NCBI RefSeq assembly: GCF_002754245.1
Contig: NZ_PEEX01000001.1
Location: 4,568,001-4,632,000 of the forward strand
Length of the DNA: 64,000 bases
Direction: 5' to 3'
Origin: Chryseobacterium sp. 52
GTDB taxonomy: Bacteria; Bacteroidota; Bacteroidia; Flavobacteriales; Weeksellaceae
Shown here: positions 51,315 to 60,241 of the stretch, one piece after another
How the letters are laid out: each line of letters begins with the position of its first letter
How positions within the stretch are numbered: position 1 is the stretch's first letter
Program-made: the position numbers and the translations under genes
Notes under the pieces: generated by a model
Database searches by the model: none
What the model was told of the DNA's origin: nothing
The model's input: the letters and a program-made list of their open reading frames with translations, nothing else

Positions 51315-52127
51315 TTATTGAAAACTATTTTTCCAGCTTGCCACCATTTCTATAAAACGGGAGCTTTCAAAAGTCTTATTTCTTATTTTACCTACAGAAA
51401 ATATGCCTTTCTCATCAGAGATCATTAAAATCTCTTCAGCTTTTTGAGATTCAAAAGCTATAATTTCATGTTCCTGAATATCTGCAAGATTATTTTTATG
51501 CAAAAAAGTGACAAAATTTTCCATCAGAGGAGAGATGTACGCTCCTTCTGACTGTTTGGGAACTTTGATCACATTTCCTTCCAGAAATAACAGATTTCCG
51601 GAGGTGGTACGTGCTATTCTCTTATTTGGATTAAGCAGAATCACATCATCCAGATCATTTTCTTCTGCATAGATCCCGCCGTAAATATTTTCCGGACAGT
51701 GAACCCTGATATTGCTTAGCAAGTTATTATTAACATTAATTTCCTTCGTCAGATCCATTTCAAGCGGTCTATGATGAACCGCAAGGATATCATCCGATTC
51801 TGTCACTTCATAAAAATAGGCTACTGAAGATTTTGAAACTGTCACCGCATCATTATTTCTGAAAACCTGGAAATTGATAATTCCATTTTTTATCCCTTTA
51901 CCATCGATAACATCTTTATGAAAAAGTGTCTGAAAAAATTCCAGGGTATAGGTAAGCGGAATATTCATTCTCATTTTTCTCATGGATGCCATTAAAAAGA
52001 AATAGCATTCTTCATCCATGATCAATCCTCCGTTTCTCACGAAGAAAGAAACCTTCACTGCGTCGCCTAAAAGGAACGCTCTGTTCTTTACATTTAATCC
52101 TTCTGATGTAAAATATTGATTTTCCAA
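51315..52127 (-). CDS. Class IV aminotransferase-like protein, probably inactive as a PLP enzyme
   Basis: A 270-residue protein with the two-domain outline of class IV (BCAT/PabC/D-AAT) enzymes: the N-terminal NRAFLLGDAVKVSFFVRNGG, and later SNIRVHCPENIYGGIYAEENDLDDVILLNP leading to a TTSGNLLFLEGNVIKVP block. In active enzymes the PLP Lys lies in a K-s-x-n-x-l-l stretch. Here the corresponding region reads INVNNNLL without Lys. The Glu that contacts the PLP ring nitrogen in the E-x-s-s-s-N motif reads ARTTSGN, so it is Ala. It may keep a structural or regulatory role. It is followed on the minus strand by the terminator, and its start lies 77 bases after the START-like gene stop. Confidence 0.75.
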   Translation of the reverse strand: MENQYFTSEGLNVKNRAFLLGDAVKVSFFVRNGGLIMDEECYFFLMASMRKMRMNIPLTYTLEFFQTLFHKDVIDGKGIKNGIINFQVFRNNDAVTVSKSSVAYFYEVTESDDILAVHHRPLEMDLTKEINVNNNLLSNIRVHCPENIYGGIYAEENDLDDVILLNPNKRIARTTSGNLLFLEGNVIKVPKQSEGAYISPLMENFVTFLHKNNLADIQEHEIIAFESQKAEEILMISDEKGIFSVGKIRNKTFESSRFIEMVASWKNSFQ

Positions 52128-52204
52128 TTTTTGATGTGATTTATTTATAAAAAAATAATGAACGATAAATCGTTCATCAGTTTTACCATTTAATTGCGTC
52201 CGGC

Positions 52205-52591
52205 TTATGCCGCACCTAATTTTATTCTAAGGTTTTCTATAAGGTTTTCCCAGTACAATGCGTTTTCTTCTTCAGCACCCTCTTCACAGAAATCTGTAAT
52301 ATTCAGAGCCAGATCTTCCGTAATATCGTCTATTGTGATAGTCATTTCAAAGAAATTCTTAGTTCCTTCATCTTCTTCCCATCTGAAACGTACGAAACCC
52401 TCAGGCTTATATCTAATCAAAGTGGCCTTTTCAGCAGGTCCTCCGCCCCAACTAAAAAAGAAATCATCGCCTTTTTCTGTTACCTCATCCGCAAACCATT
52501 CAGATAGCCCTTCAGCTGTTGCCAGATATTCGTATAAAATCTCTGATAAACAATGCATTGGAAATTCGTAATGGACTTTATGTTTCGCCAT
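52205..52591 (-). CDS. START-like domain protein (SRPBCC/AHSA1-like)
   Basis: A 128-residue protein counted from the ATG at 52591 (MAKHKVHYEFPMHC); longer starts add a non-homologous extension. It is a compact START/AHSA1 fold: LSEILYEYLATAEGLSEWFADEV, GDDFFFSWGGGPAEKATLIRY, FVRFRWEEDEGTKNFFEMTI and a final helix. This subgroup is conserved in Flavobacteriia next to the class IV-like gene and YqgE; ligand unknown. The acidic surface and lack of a signal peptide point to the cytoplasm. Confidence 0.85.
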   Translation of the reverse strand: MAKHKVHYEFPMHCLSEILYEYLATAEGLSEWFADEVTEKGDDFFFSWGGGPAEKATLIRYKPEGFVRFRWEEDEGTKNFFEMTITIDDITEDLALNITDFCEEGAEEENALYWENLIENLRIKLGAA

Positions 52592-52750
52592 ATAATCTTT
52601 GTTTTTATCGTCCCGCAATATATAAATTAATTTTTTTATTACACAAAAAAGCAATTACTTTTTTAAAGAATCTTCATGATATTTATCACAGGTTTTAAAT
52701 CTATATTGAATATTATTTAGAGTCTGAAAACTACCATGCAAGACATAAAA

Positions 52751-52778
52751 AAATCTCACCGGAGTGATGAGATTTTTT
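52751..52778 (-). terminator. Intrinsic terminator after the class III aminotransferase gene
   Basis: AAATCTCA and TGAGATTT around a 9-base loop (52751-52775), followed on the minus strand by a T-rich tail (bases 52741-52750 are A-rich on the plus strand). Confidence 0.6.
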
Positions 52779-52781
52779 TGT

Positions 52782-53963
52782 TTAGTTTTCATTCAAAACA
52801 TCGAGAATGATCTGACATCCCTGTCTGATTTCGTCCACTGAAATCGTAAGCGGCGGTGAGATCCTCATGTATTCATTTCTATAGAGCTGCCAGAAGACAA
52901 TAAGCCCCCTTTCCATGCATTTTTTAGCAACGTCCAGGGTATAATCAGGTGTTCCGAGATTAACGGCAAGCATCAGGCCTCTTCCATTGATATTTTTGAT
53001 CTTGGGATGTACCAGGAGTTGTCTGAACAGTTTTTCTTTTTCGTCGGTTTCATCCATCAGGCCGCTTTCCAGAACTTCTTTCAAAGTAGCATAGCTGGCT
53101 GCTGCAATCAGCGGATTGCCTCCAAATGTTGTAATATGTCCTAATTTTGGTGAATGGGACAGTGTTTCCATAATTTCTCTTGAGCTCATAAAAGCACCTA
53201 CCGGCACTCCGCCTCCCATTCCTTTGCCCATGACCAGAATATCCGGAACGATTCCAAAATGTTCAAAAGCGAATAATTTACCGGTTCTTCCAAAGCCCGG
53301 CTGAATTTCATCAAGGATAAGAAGGGCTCCCACTTCTTCACATCTTTTTTTAAGCTTGATCAGATAATCATTTTCAGGAACTAAAAATCCCGCTGCTCCC
53401 TGAATTGTTTCCAGAATTACACAGGCTGTTTTCTCTGTAATCCGGGCAAGATCACTCTCATTATTGAATTCAATAAAGCTTACCATTGGCAGTAAGGGAC
53501 GGAATTCTCTTTTATGGGTTTCGTTTCCGGATACACTCAATGCACCGTGCGTGTTACCGTGATATGAATTTTTAAAGGAGACAATTTCTTCTCTTCCCGT
53601 GTAGCGTTTTGCCAGTTTCAAACTTCCGTCAATAGCTTCTGCTCCGCTGTTTACCAGATACGTGATCTCCAGAGGATCAGGAGTAGCCTCTGCCAGAAGC
53701 TTACACAATGCTATTGGTTTTTCCTGTGCATATTCCCCATACACCATGACGTGGAGATATTTGTCTGCCTGTTCTTTGATGGCCTCCACAATTTTGGGGT
53801 GCGAATGTCCTAATGTATTGGCAGAAACACCTGCTACAAAATCCAGATATCTTTTTCCATCTGTCCCGTAGATATAGCTTCCTTCTGCTCTTTCAACTTC
53901 AAAACCTGCTGCAAATTTTGTGGTCTGTGCCTGATATATAAAAAAGTCTTTGTGCATTTCCAT
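52782..53963 (-). CDS. Class III aminotransferase (acetylornithine/ornithine aminotransferase-like)
   Basis: A 393-residue PLP enzyme taken from the ATG at 53963 (MEMHKDFFIYQAQTT); upstream codons are not conserved in character. Class III features: GVSANTLGHSHPKIVEAI, LVNSGAEAIDGSLKLA, the Asp-x-x-Gln box LLILDEIQPGFGRTGKLFAFE, and the Lys in ILVMGKGMGGGVPVGAF. Downstream GNPLIAAASYATL is also standard. It may transfer an amino group from ornithine, lysine or another omega-amine to an oxo-acid; the specific substrate cannot be told. It is the third gene of a Fur-OstA-aminotransferase run on the minus strand. Confidence 0.88.
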   Translation of the reverse strand: MEMHKDFFIYQAQTTKFAAGFEVERAEGSYIYGTDGKRYLDFVAGVSANTLGHSHPKIVEAIKEQADKYLHVMVYGEYAQEKPIALCKLLAEATPDPLEITYLVNSGAEAIDGSLKLAKRYTGREEIVSFKNSYHGNTHGALSVSGNETHKREFRPLLPMVSFIEFNNESDLARITEKTACVILETIQGAAGFLVPENDYLIKLKKRCEEVGALLILDEIQPGFGRTGKLFAFEHFGIVPDILVMGKGMGGGVPVGAFMSSREIMETLSHSPKLGHITTFGGNPLIAAASYATLKEVLESGLMDETDEKEKLFRQLLVHPKIKNINGRGLMLAVNLGTPDYTLDVAKKCMERGLIVFWQLYRNEYMRISPPLTISVDEIRQGCQIILDVLNEN

Positions 53964-54144
53964 TGTTGCGAAAATTTTCAGCAAAGCTAAAAAAGATTCA
54001 GCATATGCAGAAATTATCCCTTCATTAAAAATAAAATTATTAGAATGCTTTTCTAACGTAAAATAGACTGCTTCCCTACAAAACAAATCACCATTTCTTA
54101 TTAAAAAATGGTGATTTATTCTTTCTGTCGAAACGGATTGATTT

Positions 54145-55878
54145 TTATTTTCTAACCCTTTTAGGTTTTTTAGCTTCTTCTTTGGCTTTTTCCTTATCTA
54201 TAGCACCCTGAGCATTATCAAACAACTCATTATCAGCAGAGTATTTAATCTCTTCATTGTTGGGGCTGTCTACAAGGATATCCTGCCATTTCCTGATCCG
54301 GTCTTTGGTATTCCAATTGAAATCGGAAAACTTTCTCTTGTCGGGTTCTATTTTGCTCATGGGATAGGTATCTGAATTGGCTCCAATGCTGCATGAGATA
54401 ATCTGCAATCCGGTCTCTTCAAATAAAGCTCCTATGATTCCACAGGTAGAAAGAGTAATTCCTATTCTCTGTGGCTGTTTTGTTTCCTGGTCCACATCAT
54501 CTACATATCCGATAGATTGGGCGTTTCCAACGACTCTCGCTTCTTTAATCTCGTTATTCTGATAGTAGACGGTCATGAACTTTCCTTTCACCTGATTAAA
54601 TTCATCTTTAAGGTTTAATGAATCTACTTTGCTTATGGCAAAAGCATTTCCTATGACTTTAAGGGAATCTATATTTTCAGTTTTTGTATTAAAATATGCT
54701 TCAATTTTATCACCGGTTACCTGCTTTTCACCGCTCCAGAGAATCGGGTGGGTATACATATGCATGATCCCGTCTGTCTCATTGAAGGCAATAGAGTCTG
54801 CTCTTCCCTGTGCATTAGATTTGAAGATACGTCCTTTTTTATAGGCTCTTAAAAAGCTTTTCTTTATGGTTATGTCCGCCGAATCCGGTCTCTGATAAGA
54901 GAGGATCTTTTCTGCAGCAAAGTAAATAGAATCTTTTTCCATGATCTTTACCGCATAAGGACCCTGGGTCATCATGGCTGAATCTTTCTTTTGAAAAACT
55001 TCTCCATACCCGCCTTTAATATACCTCCGTTCTATGGGATCATCAAGGGTAACATTCCCGGTTGCTTTACCGAAACCTGTAGTATTGTTAAAATACATAT
55101 CGTCACCGGTAAGAATCTTGTCATTATAAAAGATCTTGGAGTTTTTATTAAGGAAAGCTTCTTTACTTTCCATTCTATAGGTCCCTCTTTCCGTGTAAAT
55201 ACGGTTTTTTGGATTGGCCCGGTTGGTAATCGTTGTAGGCCCGAAAAATTCAGCAACCTTTGTATTCTGATTTTGTTTGATATTGATGCCTTCTATAATG
55301 TAATCACGATTGTCTATCCTCACGTTCCCAACGAAGTCTATCATTTTGGTGTCAAGAAAATAGGTCGCTGACTTGGTGTACATTGTATTCTGTCCATCAA
55401 AAATCGTCCCTCCGGTATTGAAGTATGCCTGATTGGCAAGCCTGTCATAATAGAGAATATCTGTTTTGATGGTCTGTTTCGGATCGGTAAGAACTACATC
55501 TTTTTTGGCTACTCCTTTCTGGGTAACTCCGTTATACTCCATTTCGTGGGCTGTAATAACAGAGCCGTCTGAATTATGGAGTTTGGCATTACCAATAGCT
55601 TTTACGAGACTTTGATCGTTATATAGAATAACCTCATCGGCATAGAGAATAGATCCCTGGTGCTCTATCTGAACGTGACCTACCATGTACTGGTTACCTT
55701 CGTACTTGGTGTCTTTTTTAAATTCATCGGAATGGATGATCTTCACCTTATCTTCAGGTCGTACCGCAGGCAGAGGTTTCCCTTTGTTTTGAATATAAGG
55801 ATCCATCTGCGTTGTTTTATTGTCCTGTGCAGAACTTAACGCAGAAATAAAAATTAACAGAAAAAGGATTATTCTCAT
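54145..55878 (-). CDS. OstA/LptA-like envelope protein
   Basis: A 577-residue exported protein (signal FISALSSAQD). Residues ~40-300 carry repeated OstA/LptA-type beta motifs (KIIHSDEFKKDTKYEGNQYMVGHVQIEHQGSILYADEVILYN, then AIGNAKLHNSDGSVITAHEMEYNG), the fold that bridges LPS across the periplasm. The ~280-residue C-terminal region has further beta structure. It is much longer than E. coli LptA, as in other Bacteroidota, where it is thought to act in LPS or lipid delivery. It starts 3 bases after the Fur-type gene. Confidence 0.82.
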   Translation of the reverse strand: MRIILFLLIFISALSSAQDNKTTQMDPYIQNKGKPLPAVRPEDKVKIIHSDEFKKDTKYEGNQYMVGHVQIEHQGSILYADEVILYNDQSLVKAIGNAKLHNSDGSVITAHEMEYNGVTQKGVAKKDVVLTDPKQTIKTDILYYDRLANQAYFNTGGTIFDGQNTMYTKSATYFLDTKMIDFVGNVRIDNRDYIIEGINIKQNQNTKVAEFFGPTTITNRANPKNRIYTERGTYRMESKEAFLNKNSKIFYNDKILTGDDMYFNNTTGFGKATGNVTLDDPIERRYIKGGYGEVFQKKDSAMMTQGPYAVKIMEKDSIYFAAEKILSYQRPDSADITIKKSFLRAYKKGRIFKSNAQGRADSIAFNETDGIMHMYTHPILWSGEKQVTGDKIEAYFNTKTENIDSLKVIGNAFAISKVDSLNLKDEFNQVKGKFMTVYYQNNEIKEARVVGNAQSIGYVDDVDQETKQPQRIGITLSTCGIIGALFEETGLQIISCSIGANSDTYPMSKIEPDKRKFSDFNWNTKDRIRKWQDILVDSPNNEEIKYSADNELFDNAQGAIDKEKAKEEAKKPKRVRK

Positions 55879-55881
55879 CGA

Positions 55882-56355
55882 TTAGTCATTCTTGGTCCCA
55901 TAGAAATACAGCGAATGCGAATCAATATTTACGCCAAATGCTTCTTCAATTGCTTCTTTGATTCCCTGAATTCTTGGGTCACAGAATTCGATAATTTCTT
56001 CAATTTCTTTATCAGAGCCTTTTTTGTAGATCACCAGATGGTCATGCTGTTTGTCAAAATAAGACTTTTCGTAAGAGGAAGAGGTTAATGTTTTTTCTCC
56101 AAACTGATGCTTACGGATCAATCCTGCATCAAGGAAAATTTCAATAGTGTTGTAAATTGTTGCTTTTGAGACATGATATTTCTTCTGCATCATCAAAAGA
56201 TACAGATCATCAACATTGAAGTGATGATCCATATTATAAATTTCTTCTAATATCGTATATCGTTCAGGGGTGTTCCTGAAACCCTTTTCTAATAAGTAGT
56301 TTCTTAAAACATCCTTGATCAAGGCAATATTTTTTTCTTTTTGTATTGTATCCAT
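55882..56355 (-). CDS. Fur-family regulator lacking the zinc Cys pair
   Basis: A 157-residue protein from the ATG at 56355. The winged HTH (residues ~20-80: TPERYTILEEIYNMDHHFNVDDLYLLMMQKKYHVSKATIYNTIEIFLDAGLI) is typical of Fur. The regulatory HDH appears as QHDHLVIYKKG. The CxxC zinc pairs of Fur/PerR/Zur are missing; only one Cys (FCDP) remains in this region. It may respond to iron through other ligands or act constitutively. It is followed after 3 bases by OstA. Confidence 0.87.
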   Translation of the reverse strand: MDTIQKEKNIALIKDVLRNYLLEKGFRNTPERYTILEEIYNMDHHFNVDDLYLLMMQKKYHVSKATIYNTIEIFLDAGLIRKHQFGEKTLTSSSYEKSYFDKQHDHLVIYKKGSDKEIEEIIEFCDPRIQGIKEAIEEAFGVNIDSHSLYFYGTKND

Positions 56356-56370
56356 CAAAAAAATTATCTA

Positions 56371-56378
56371 CAAATTTA
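56371..56378 (-). promoter_or_regulatory. Promoter -7 element of the fur-ostA operon
   Basis: TAAATTTG on the minus strand, 15 bases before the ATG, so the 5' leader would be only about 10 bases. Confidence 0.45.
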
Positions 56379-56422
56379 TTGATTTTTATTTAAATATACC
56401 GTATGGTTTGTTGCCCGTGCTT

Positions 56423-58414
56423 CTAGGAATTATGACGGAAGAAGCCAGACTGCTCAATCTTGTTGTCATAAACCGTGAGTTCCGTGATGGGTGCAGACTC
56501 CACTTCTACGTTGTGTGAAGATACTCCCCATGCTTTGAAATCATCACTTCCGATATACTTCACGAAGTTGTAGATATTAAGCGTAATCTTCTGTTTAACA
56601 GTTAAAAGTATATCGTTAATATACGTATTATCTATAATCACATACTTGAGATCCGGTGGAATATTATGAGCTCTAAGAGAAGGATGGCTGCTTCTTGACG
56701 GAATGGTTCCGTCTGCCATAAGATCTTTTAAAACCATATTAAAATAATCATTAATTCTGCGGTCTACTTTAAATCCTAAAAGGAAATTAACTTTATATAC
56801 GGTTCCCGGAAGAATTTCATCTACGGTGTATTTAAAAGTATATGGATCTTCCTGATTGACAATACTTAATATAAAGTAATGATCTGCTCTTTTCGGCTGT
56901 TTCTTGATGATGGAATAAATAATTTTTGATTCTACTTCATCATTTCTTTTTGCTCTGCTGAGATACGCAAGATTGGTTGCATATTTTGGAATGCTTTCAT
57001 CCAGTTTCATATCTTTTATGATAGAGACATACTTTTCAATTTTCACATACTGAATAAAGTTGGCTTTAATCAGTCTTCCGTTGTACCATGCATACATACA
57101 GGCTGCGATAAATCCACCTAATACCATAGTCAACCATCCGCCATCAACAAATTTGATTACGTTGGCATAGAAGAATCCTGATTCCAGGAATATGTATACA
57201 ATTGCAAATCCTATGATGAAGATCTTATTCACTCTTGTACGGCTCAGCCAGAATAATAAGAGAATGGTTGTCATCAGCATGGTAATGGTGATGGTAAGAC
57301 CGTAAGCGGCTTCCATACTCTCTGATTTCTGGAAAAACACAACTACGACAAAACATAAAGCCATCAGCCCCCAGTTGATTCTGGGAATATACATTTGTCC
57401 TTTGATCCCGGAAGGGTATTCAATATGCTGGTTTGGCCAGAAAGAAATAGACATTGCTTCTGAAAACATGGTGAATGAACCGGTAATTACGGCCTGGCTG
57501 GCAATAATTGCAGCAGCTGTAGCCAGAATTACTCCCGGAAGAACAGCCCATTGAGGCATGATTCCGAAGAAAGGATTCACTCCGTTGAACACCTGGTGAT
57601 AGTTGTCAAGAAGCCAGGCTCCTTGTCCTAAATAATTCAGAATAAGCATCAGTTTAACGAAAATCCAACTGATTCTGATATTTTTTGCCCCGCAGTGTCC
57701 TAAGTCTGAATATAAAGCTTCTGCCCCTGTTGTACAAAGGAAAACGGCTCCCATAATCACAATAGCACTGGAAGAGTGTGTGATCAGGTTATAGGCATAT
57801 ATTGGATTGAAAGCTCTGAAAATCTCGATATGATCAACAATATGGATAGAACCAAAGATCCCCAGAACGAGAAACCATGTCACCATGACGGGTCCGAAAA
57901 ACTTCCCAATAGAAGCGGTTCCAAACTGCTGCACCACAAAAACCACAAACAAAATAACAATGGTTATGATGACTACAGGGGTTTCGGGATTGTATATTTT
58001 AAGCCCTTCAATCGCGGACATCACCGTTAAGGAAGGGGTAATTACACTGTCTGCAACGAGGGTGGATGCGCCGATGATGGCGACCACATAGAGCCATTTT
58101 TTCTTGAGCTTCTTTACTAATGAATAAAGTGCAAGAATACCCCCTTCTCCTTTGTTATCTGCTCTTAAAGCAATGATCACATATTTCAGGGTGGTCTGAA
58201 GCGTCAGTGTCCAGATGATACAGGACAGCGCACCTTCAATATACTCGTCAAACGGCATACCGGCACCGTCTTTTCTTGCGTTCACGATCGCCTTCATTAC
58301 GTAAAGGGGCGACGTACCAATATCTCCGAAAACAATACCCAGAGAGACTATAACGCCTACAAATGAGAGTTTTTTAAGGTCAAAGTGATGACCACCCTCT
58401 GTAACATCTGCCAT
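56423..58414 (-). CDS. kup: KUP-family potassium uptake transporter
   Basis: A 663-residue K+ transporter from the ATG at 58414 (MADVTEGGHH); a TTG at 58423 adds three residues. About twelve hydrophobic segments in the first ~450 residues. Family blocks: VGVIVSLGIVFGDIGTSPLYVMKA, NKGEGGILALYSL, VITPSLTVMSAIEGLK and QFGTASIGKFFGPVM. The C-terminal ~200 residues are soluble. It should import K+ with H+. It is preceded by a TAAATTTG at about 58440. It converges on no gene and stands alone. Confidence 0.95.
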   Translation of the reverse strand: MADVTEGGHHFDLKKLSFVGVIVSLGIVFGDIGTSPLYVMKAIVNARKDGAGMPFDEYIEGALSCIIWTLTLQTTLKYVIIALRADNKGEGGILALYSLVKKLKKKWLYVVAIIGASTLVADSVITPSLTVMSAIEGLKIYNPETPVVIITIVILFVVFVVQQFGTASIGKFFGPVMVTWFLVLGIFGSIHIVDHIEIFRAFNPIYAYNLITHSSSAIVIMGAVFLCTTGAEALYSDLGHCGAKNIRISWIFVKLMLILNYLGQGAWLLDNYHQVFNGVNPFFGIMPQWAVLPGVILATAAAIIASQAVITGSFTMFSEAMSISFWPNQHIEYPSGIKGQMYIPRINWGLMALCFVVVVFFQKSESMEAAYGLTITITMLMTTILLLFWLSRTRVNKIFIIGFAIVYIFLESGFFYANVIKFVDGGWLTMVLGGFIAACMYAWYNGRLIKANFIQYVKIEKYVSIIKDMKLDESIPKYATNLAYLSRAKRNDEVESKIIYSIIKKQPKRADHYFILSIVNQEDPYTFKYTVDEILPGTVYKVNFLLGFKVDRRINDYFNMVLKDLMADGTIPSRSSHPSLRAHNIPPDLKYVIIDNTYINDILLTVKQKITLNIYNFVKYIGSDDFKAWGVSSHNVEVESAPITELTVYDNKIEQSGFFRHNS

Positions 58415-58497
58415 ATCAGCCAATTTAATTTTTAAAAGCGCAAATTTATACTAATTTTATGACGCCAAGAATTATTCTTCATGAATATAATAAATGA

Positions 58498-58521
58498 AAA
58501 AACTTCCTTTCGGAAGTTTTT
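58498..58521 (-). terminator. Intrinsic terminator after pdhB
   Basis: AAAAACTTCC-TTTC-GGAAGTTTTT, a perfect 10-bp stem, A/T-flanked, 22 bases after the pdhB stop on the minus strand. Confidence 0.75.
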
Positions 58522-58542
58522 CTCTATAATAGTCTCTAATAG

Positions 58543-59523
58543 TTATTTTACGTACATTGCTTTTTTGATTTCCTCTTTCACTTTTTCAAGTTTAGGGAAC
58601 CATTCGGCAAATAATGCAGCTGAATAGGGTGCAGGAGCGTCAGGAGTAGTAATTCTCTTGATAGGAGCATCCAGATAATCAAATGCTTTCTGCTGTACCA
58701 TATAAGTAATTTCTGAAGATACTGAACCAAATGGCCAGGCTTCTTCTAAGATTACCAATCTGTTTGTTTTTTTCACAGAAGCTAAAACAGTATCAAAGTC
58801 AAGAGGACGAACTGTTCTAAGGTCAATCACTTCTACAGAGATTCCTTCTTTAGCCATATCTTCAGCAGCCTGAATAGCCAGCTTCATGATTTTCCCAAAA
58901 GAAACCAAAGTAACGTCTGTACCTTCTCTTTTAATATCTGCTTTGCCTATTGGCAGGTAATATTCTTCTTCAGGAATTTCCATTTTATCCCCATACATCT
59001 GCTCAGATTCCATGAAAATAACCGGGTCATTATCCTGAATAGCTGTTTTCAACAATCCTTTTGCATCATAAGGGTTTGAAGGAACGACTACTTTAAGACC
59101 GGGAACGTTTGCAAACCAGTTTTCAAACGCCTGAGAATGGGTAGCTCCCAATTGACCTGCTGAAGCAGTAGGACCACGGAAAACGATTGGACAGTTCCAC
59201 TGTCCACCACTCATCTGACGGATTTTCGCAGCATTATTGATAATCTGATCAATTCCCACCAAAGCAAAATTGAACGTCATATACTCTACAATTGGTCTGT
59301 TACCATTCATCGCAGCGCCTACAGCAATTCCTGTAAAACCAAGTTCTGCAATAGGTGTATCGATTACTCTTTTAGGACCAAATTCATCCAGCATTCCTTT
59401 TGAAGCCTTATATGCACCATTGTATTCTGCAACTTCCTCCCCCATTAAAAAGATGGATTCGTCTTTACGCATTTCCTCGCTCATTGCCTGTGCAATTACC
59501 TCACGAAAAGTATATTCTGCCAT
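58543..59523 (-). CDS. pdhB: Pyruvate dehydrogenase E1 component, beta subunit
   Basis: A 326-residue subunit that, with the alpha subunit, decarboxylates pyruvate using thiamine diphosphate and passes the acetyl group to the lipoyl E2. Conserved: REVIAQAMSEEMRKDESIFLMGEEVAEYNGAYK (ThDP-contact Glu), PIVEYMTFNFALVGIDQIINNAAK, GQLGATHSQAFENWFANVPGLKVVVPS and EEAWPFGSV at the C-terminal domain. Length and motifs fit the family well. The alpha subunit is not next to it in this window, so the genes are split. Confidence 0.94.
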   Translation of the reverse strand: MAEYTFREVIAQAMSEEMRKDESIFLMGEEVAEYNGAYKASKGMLDEFGPKRVIDTPIAELGFTGIAVGAAMNGNRPIVEYMTFNFALVGIDQIINNAAKIRQMSGGQWNCPIVFRGPTASAGQLGATHSQAFENWFANVPGLKVVVPSNPYDAKGLLKTAIQDNDPVIFMESEQMYGDKMEIPEEEYYLPIGKADIKREGTDVTLVSFGKIMKLAIQAAEDMAKEGISVEVIDLRTVRPLDFDTVLASVKKTNRLVILEEAWPFGSVSSEITYMVQQKAFDYLDAPIKRITTPDAPAPYSAALFAEWFPKLEKVKEEIKKAMYVK

Positions 59524-59546
59524 ATTTATTTGAAAAATTTAGACTA

Positions 59547-59554
59547 CAAAAATA
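59547..59554 (-). promoter_or_regulatory. Candidate -7 element of pdhB
   Basis: TATTTTTG on the minus strand, 23 bases before the ATG. Confidence 0.45.
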
Positions 59555-59583
59555 GTGTTTTTTTATTATACACATAACAAAAA

Positions 59584-59608
59584 AGGCATCTCATTGAATG
59601 AGAAGCCT
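59584..59608 (-). terminator. Intrinsic terminator of the sigma/partner operon
   Basis: AGGC-a-TCTCATT-G-AATGAGA-a-GCCT hairpin with one A/A mismatch, followed on the minus strand by a T run (plus-strand A run at 59579-59584). It separates the sigma/partner operon from pdhB. Confidence 0.7.
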
Positions 59609-59622
59609 GAATATTAATTGAA

Positions 59623-60240
59623 TTAAAAAAGTTTTTCTTCTACCCTGCTTAATTCTCTGTAGTTTTTTCTGAGATCGGACAAAATTTTCCCGTACGTTCT
59701 TCTGTAAATCAGATATAAAATATACATTGCTATCATTAATACCACTCCGAATACAACATAATGCCCCGGTTCCGGCATCATGGTATCCGGATTTGTATGG
59801 GTGTCATTAATATGGTGATTCTGATTCCAGCCATCTTTTGCCCCTGCCATAAAGTCTTTTGTATACAAATGAAAATGAATAAGATTATCCATGATGATCA
59901 TAAAAAAAGAAATCCCTGCATACCCTAAGATCAGTCTTCTTAAGTTCAGAATATTATTCATTAAGGATAAAGAATTCTGTCCGGTTTTCATCTTTTGGAA
60001 AAGAACAACAGCCAGGGCAATAAATCCAGAAAACAGGATAAGTCTGAGATAAGGAAATTCTCCATCGATATATCCGTATACGGACCACAGCACGATTTCT
60101 ATTAAACCAATCAGAAACAGGATTTTTACCATAGAGACAGATTTGTGTTTGATCATGGAATAAATTTCATTTTCGGAATAGTCTTTAAATTCATCGTTTT
60201 CTCTATTCCAGTCTTTTTTCAAAAGTTCCAGTTCTTCCAT
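59623..60240 (-). CDS. Membrane partner of the ECF sigma factor, probable anti-sigma-like protein
   Basis: A 205-residue protein with a short charged N-terminal region (MEELELLKKDWNRENDEFKD) and four hydrophobic segments. It starts one base after the stop of the sigma-factor gene, the usual arrangement for a membrane anti-sigma factor. It has no recognised zinc-binding anti-sigma motif (H-x3-C-x2-C), so the role is inferred from position only. Confidence 0.6.
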   Translation of the reverse strand: MEELELLKKDWNRENDEFKDYSENEIYSMIKHKSVSMVKILFLIGLIEIVLWSVYGYIDGEFPYLRLILFSGFIALAVVLFQKMKTGQNSLSLMNNILNLRRLILGYAGISFFMIIMDNLIHFHLYTKDFMAGAKDGWNQNHHINDTHTNPDTMMPEPGHYVVFGVVLMIAMYILYLIYRRTYGKILSDLRKNYRELSRVEEKLF

Positions 60241-60241
60241 C

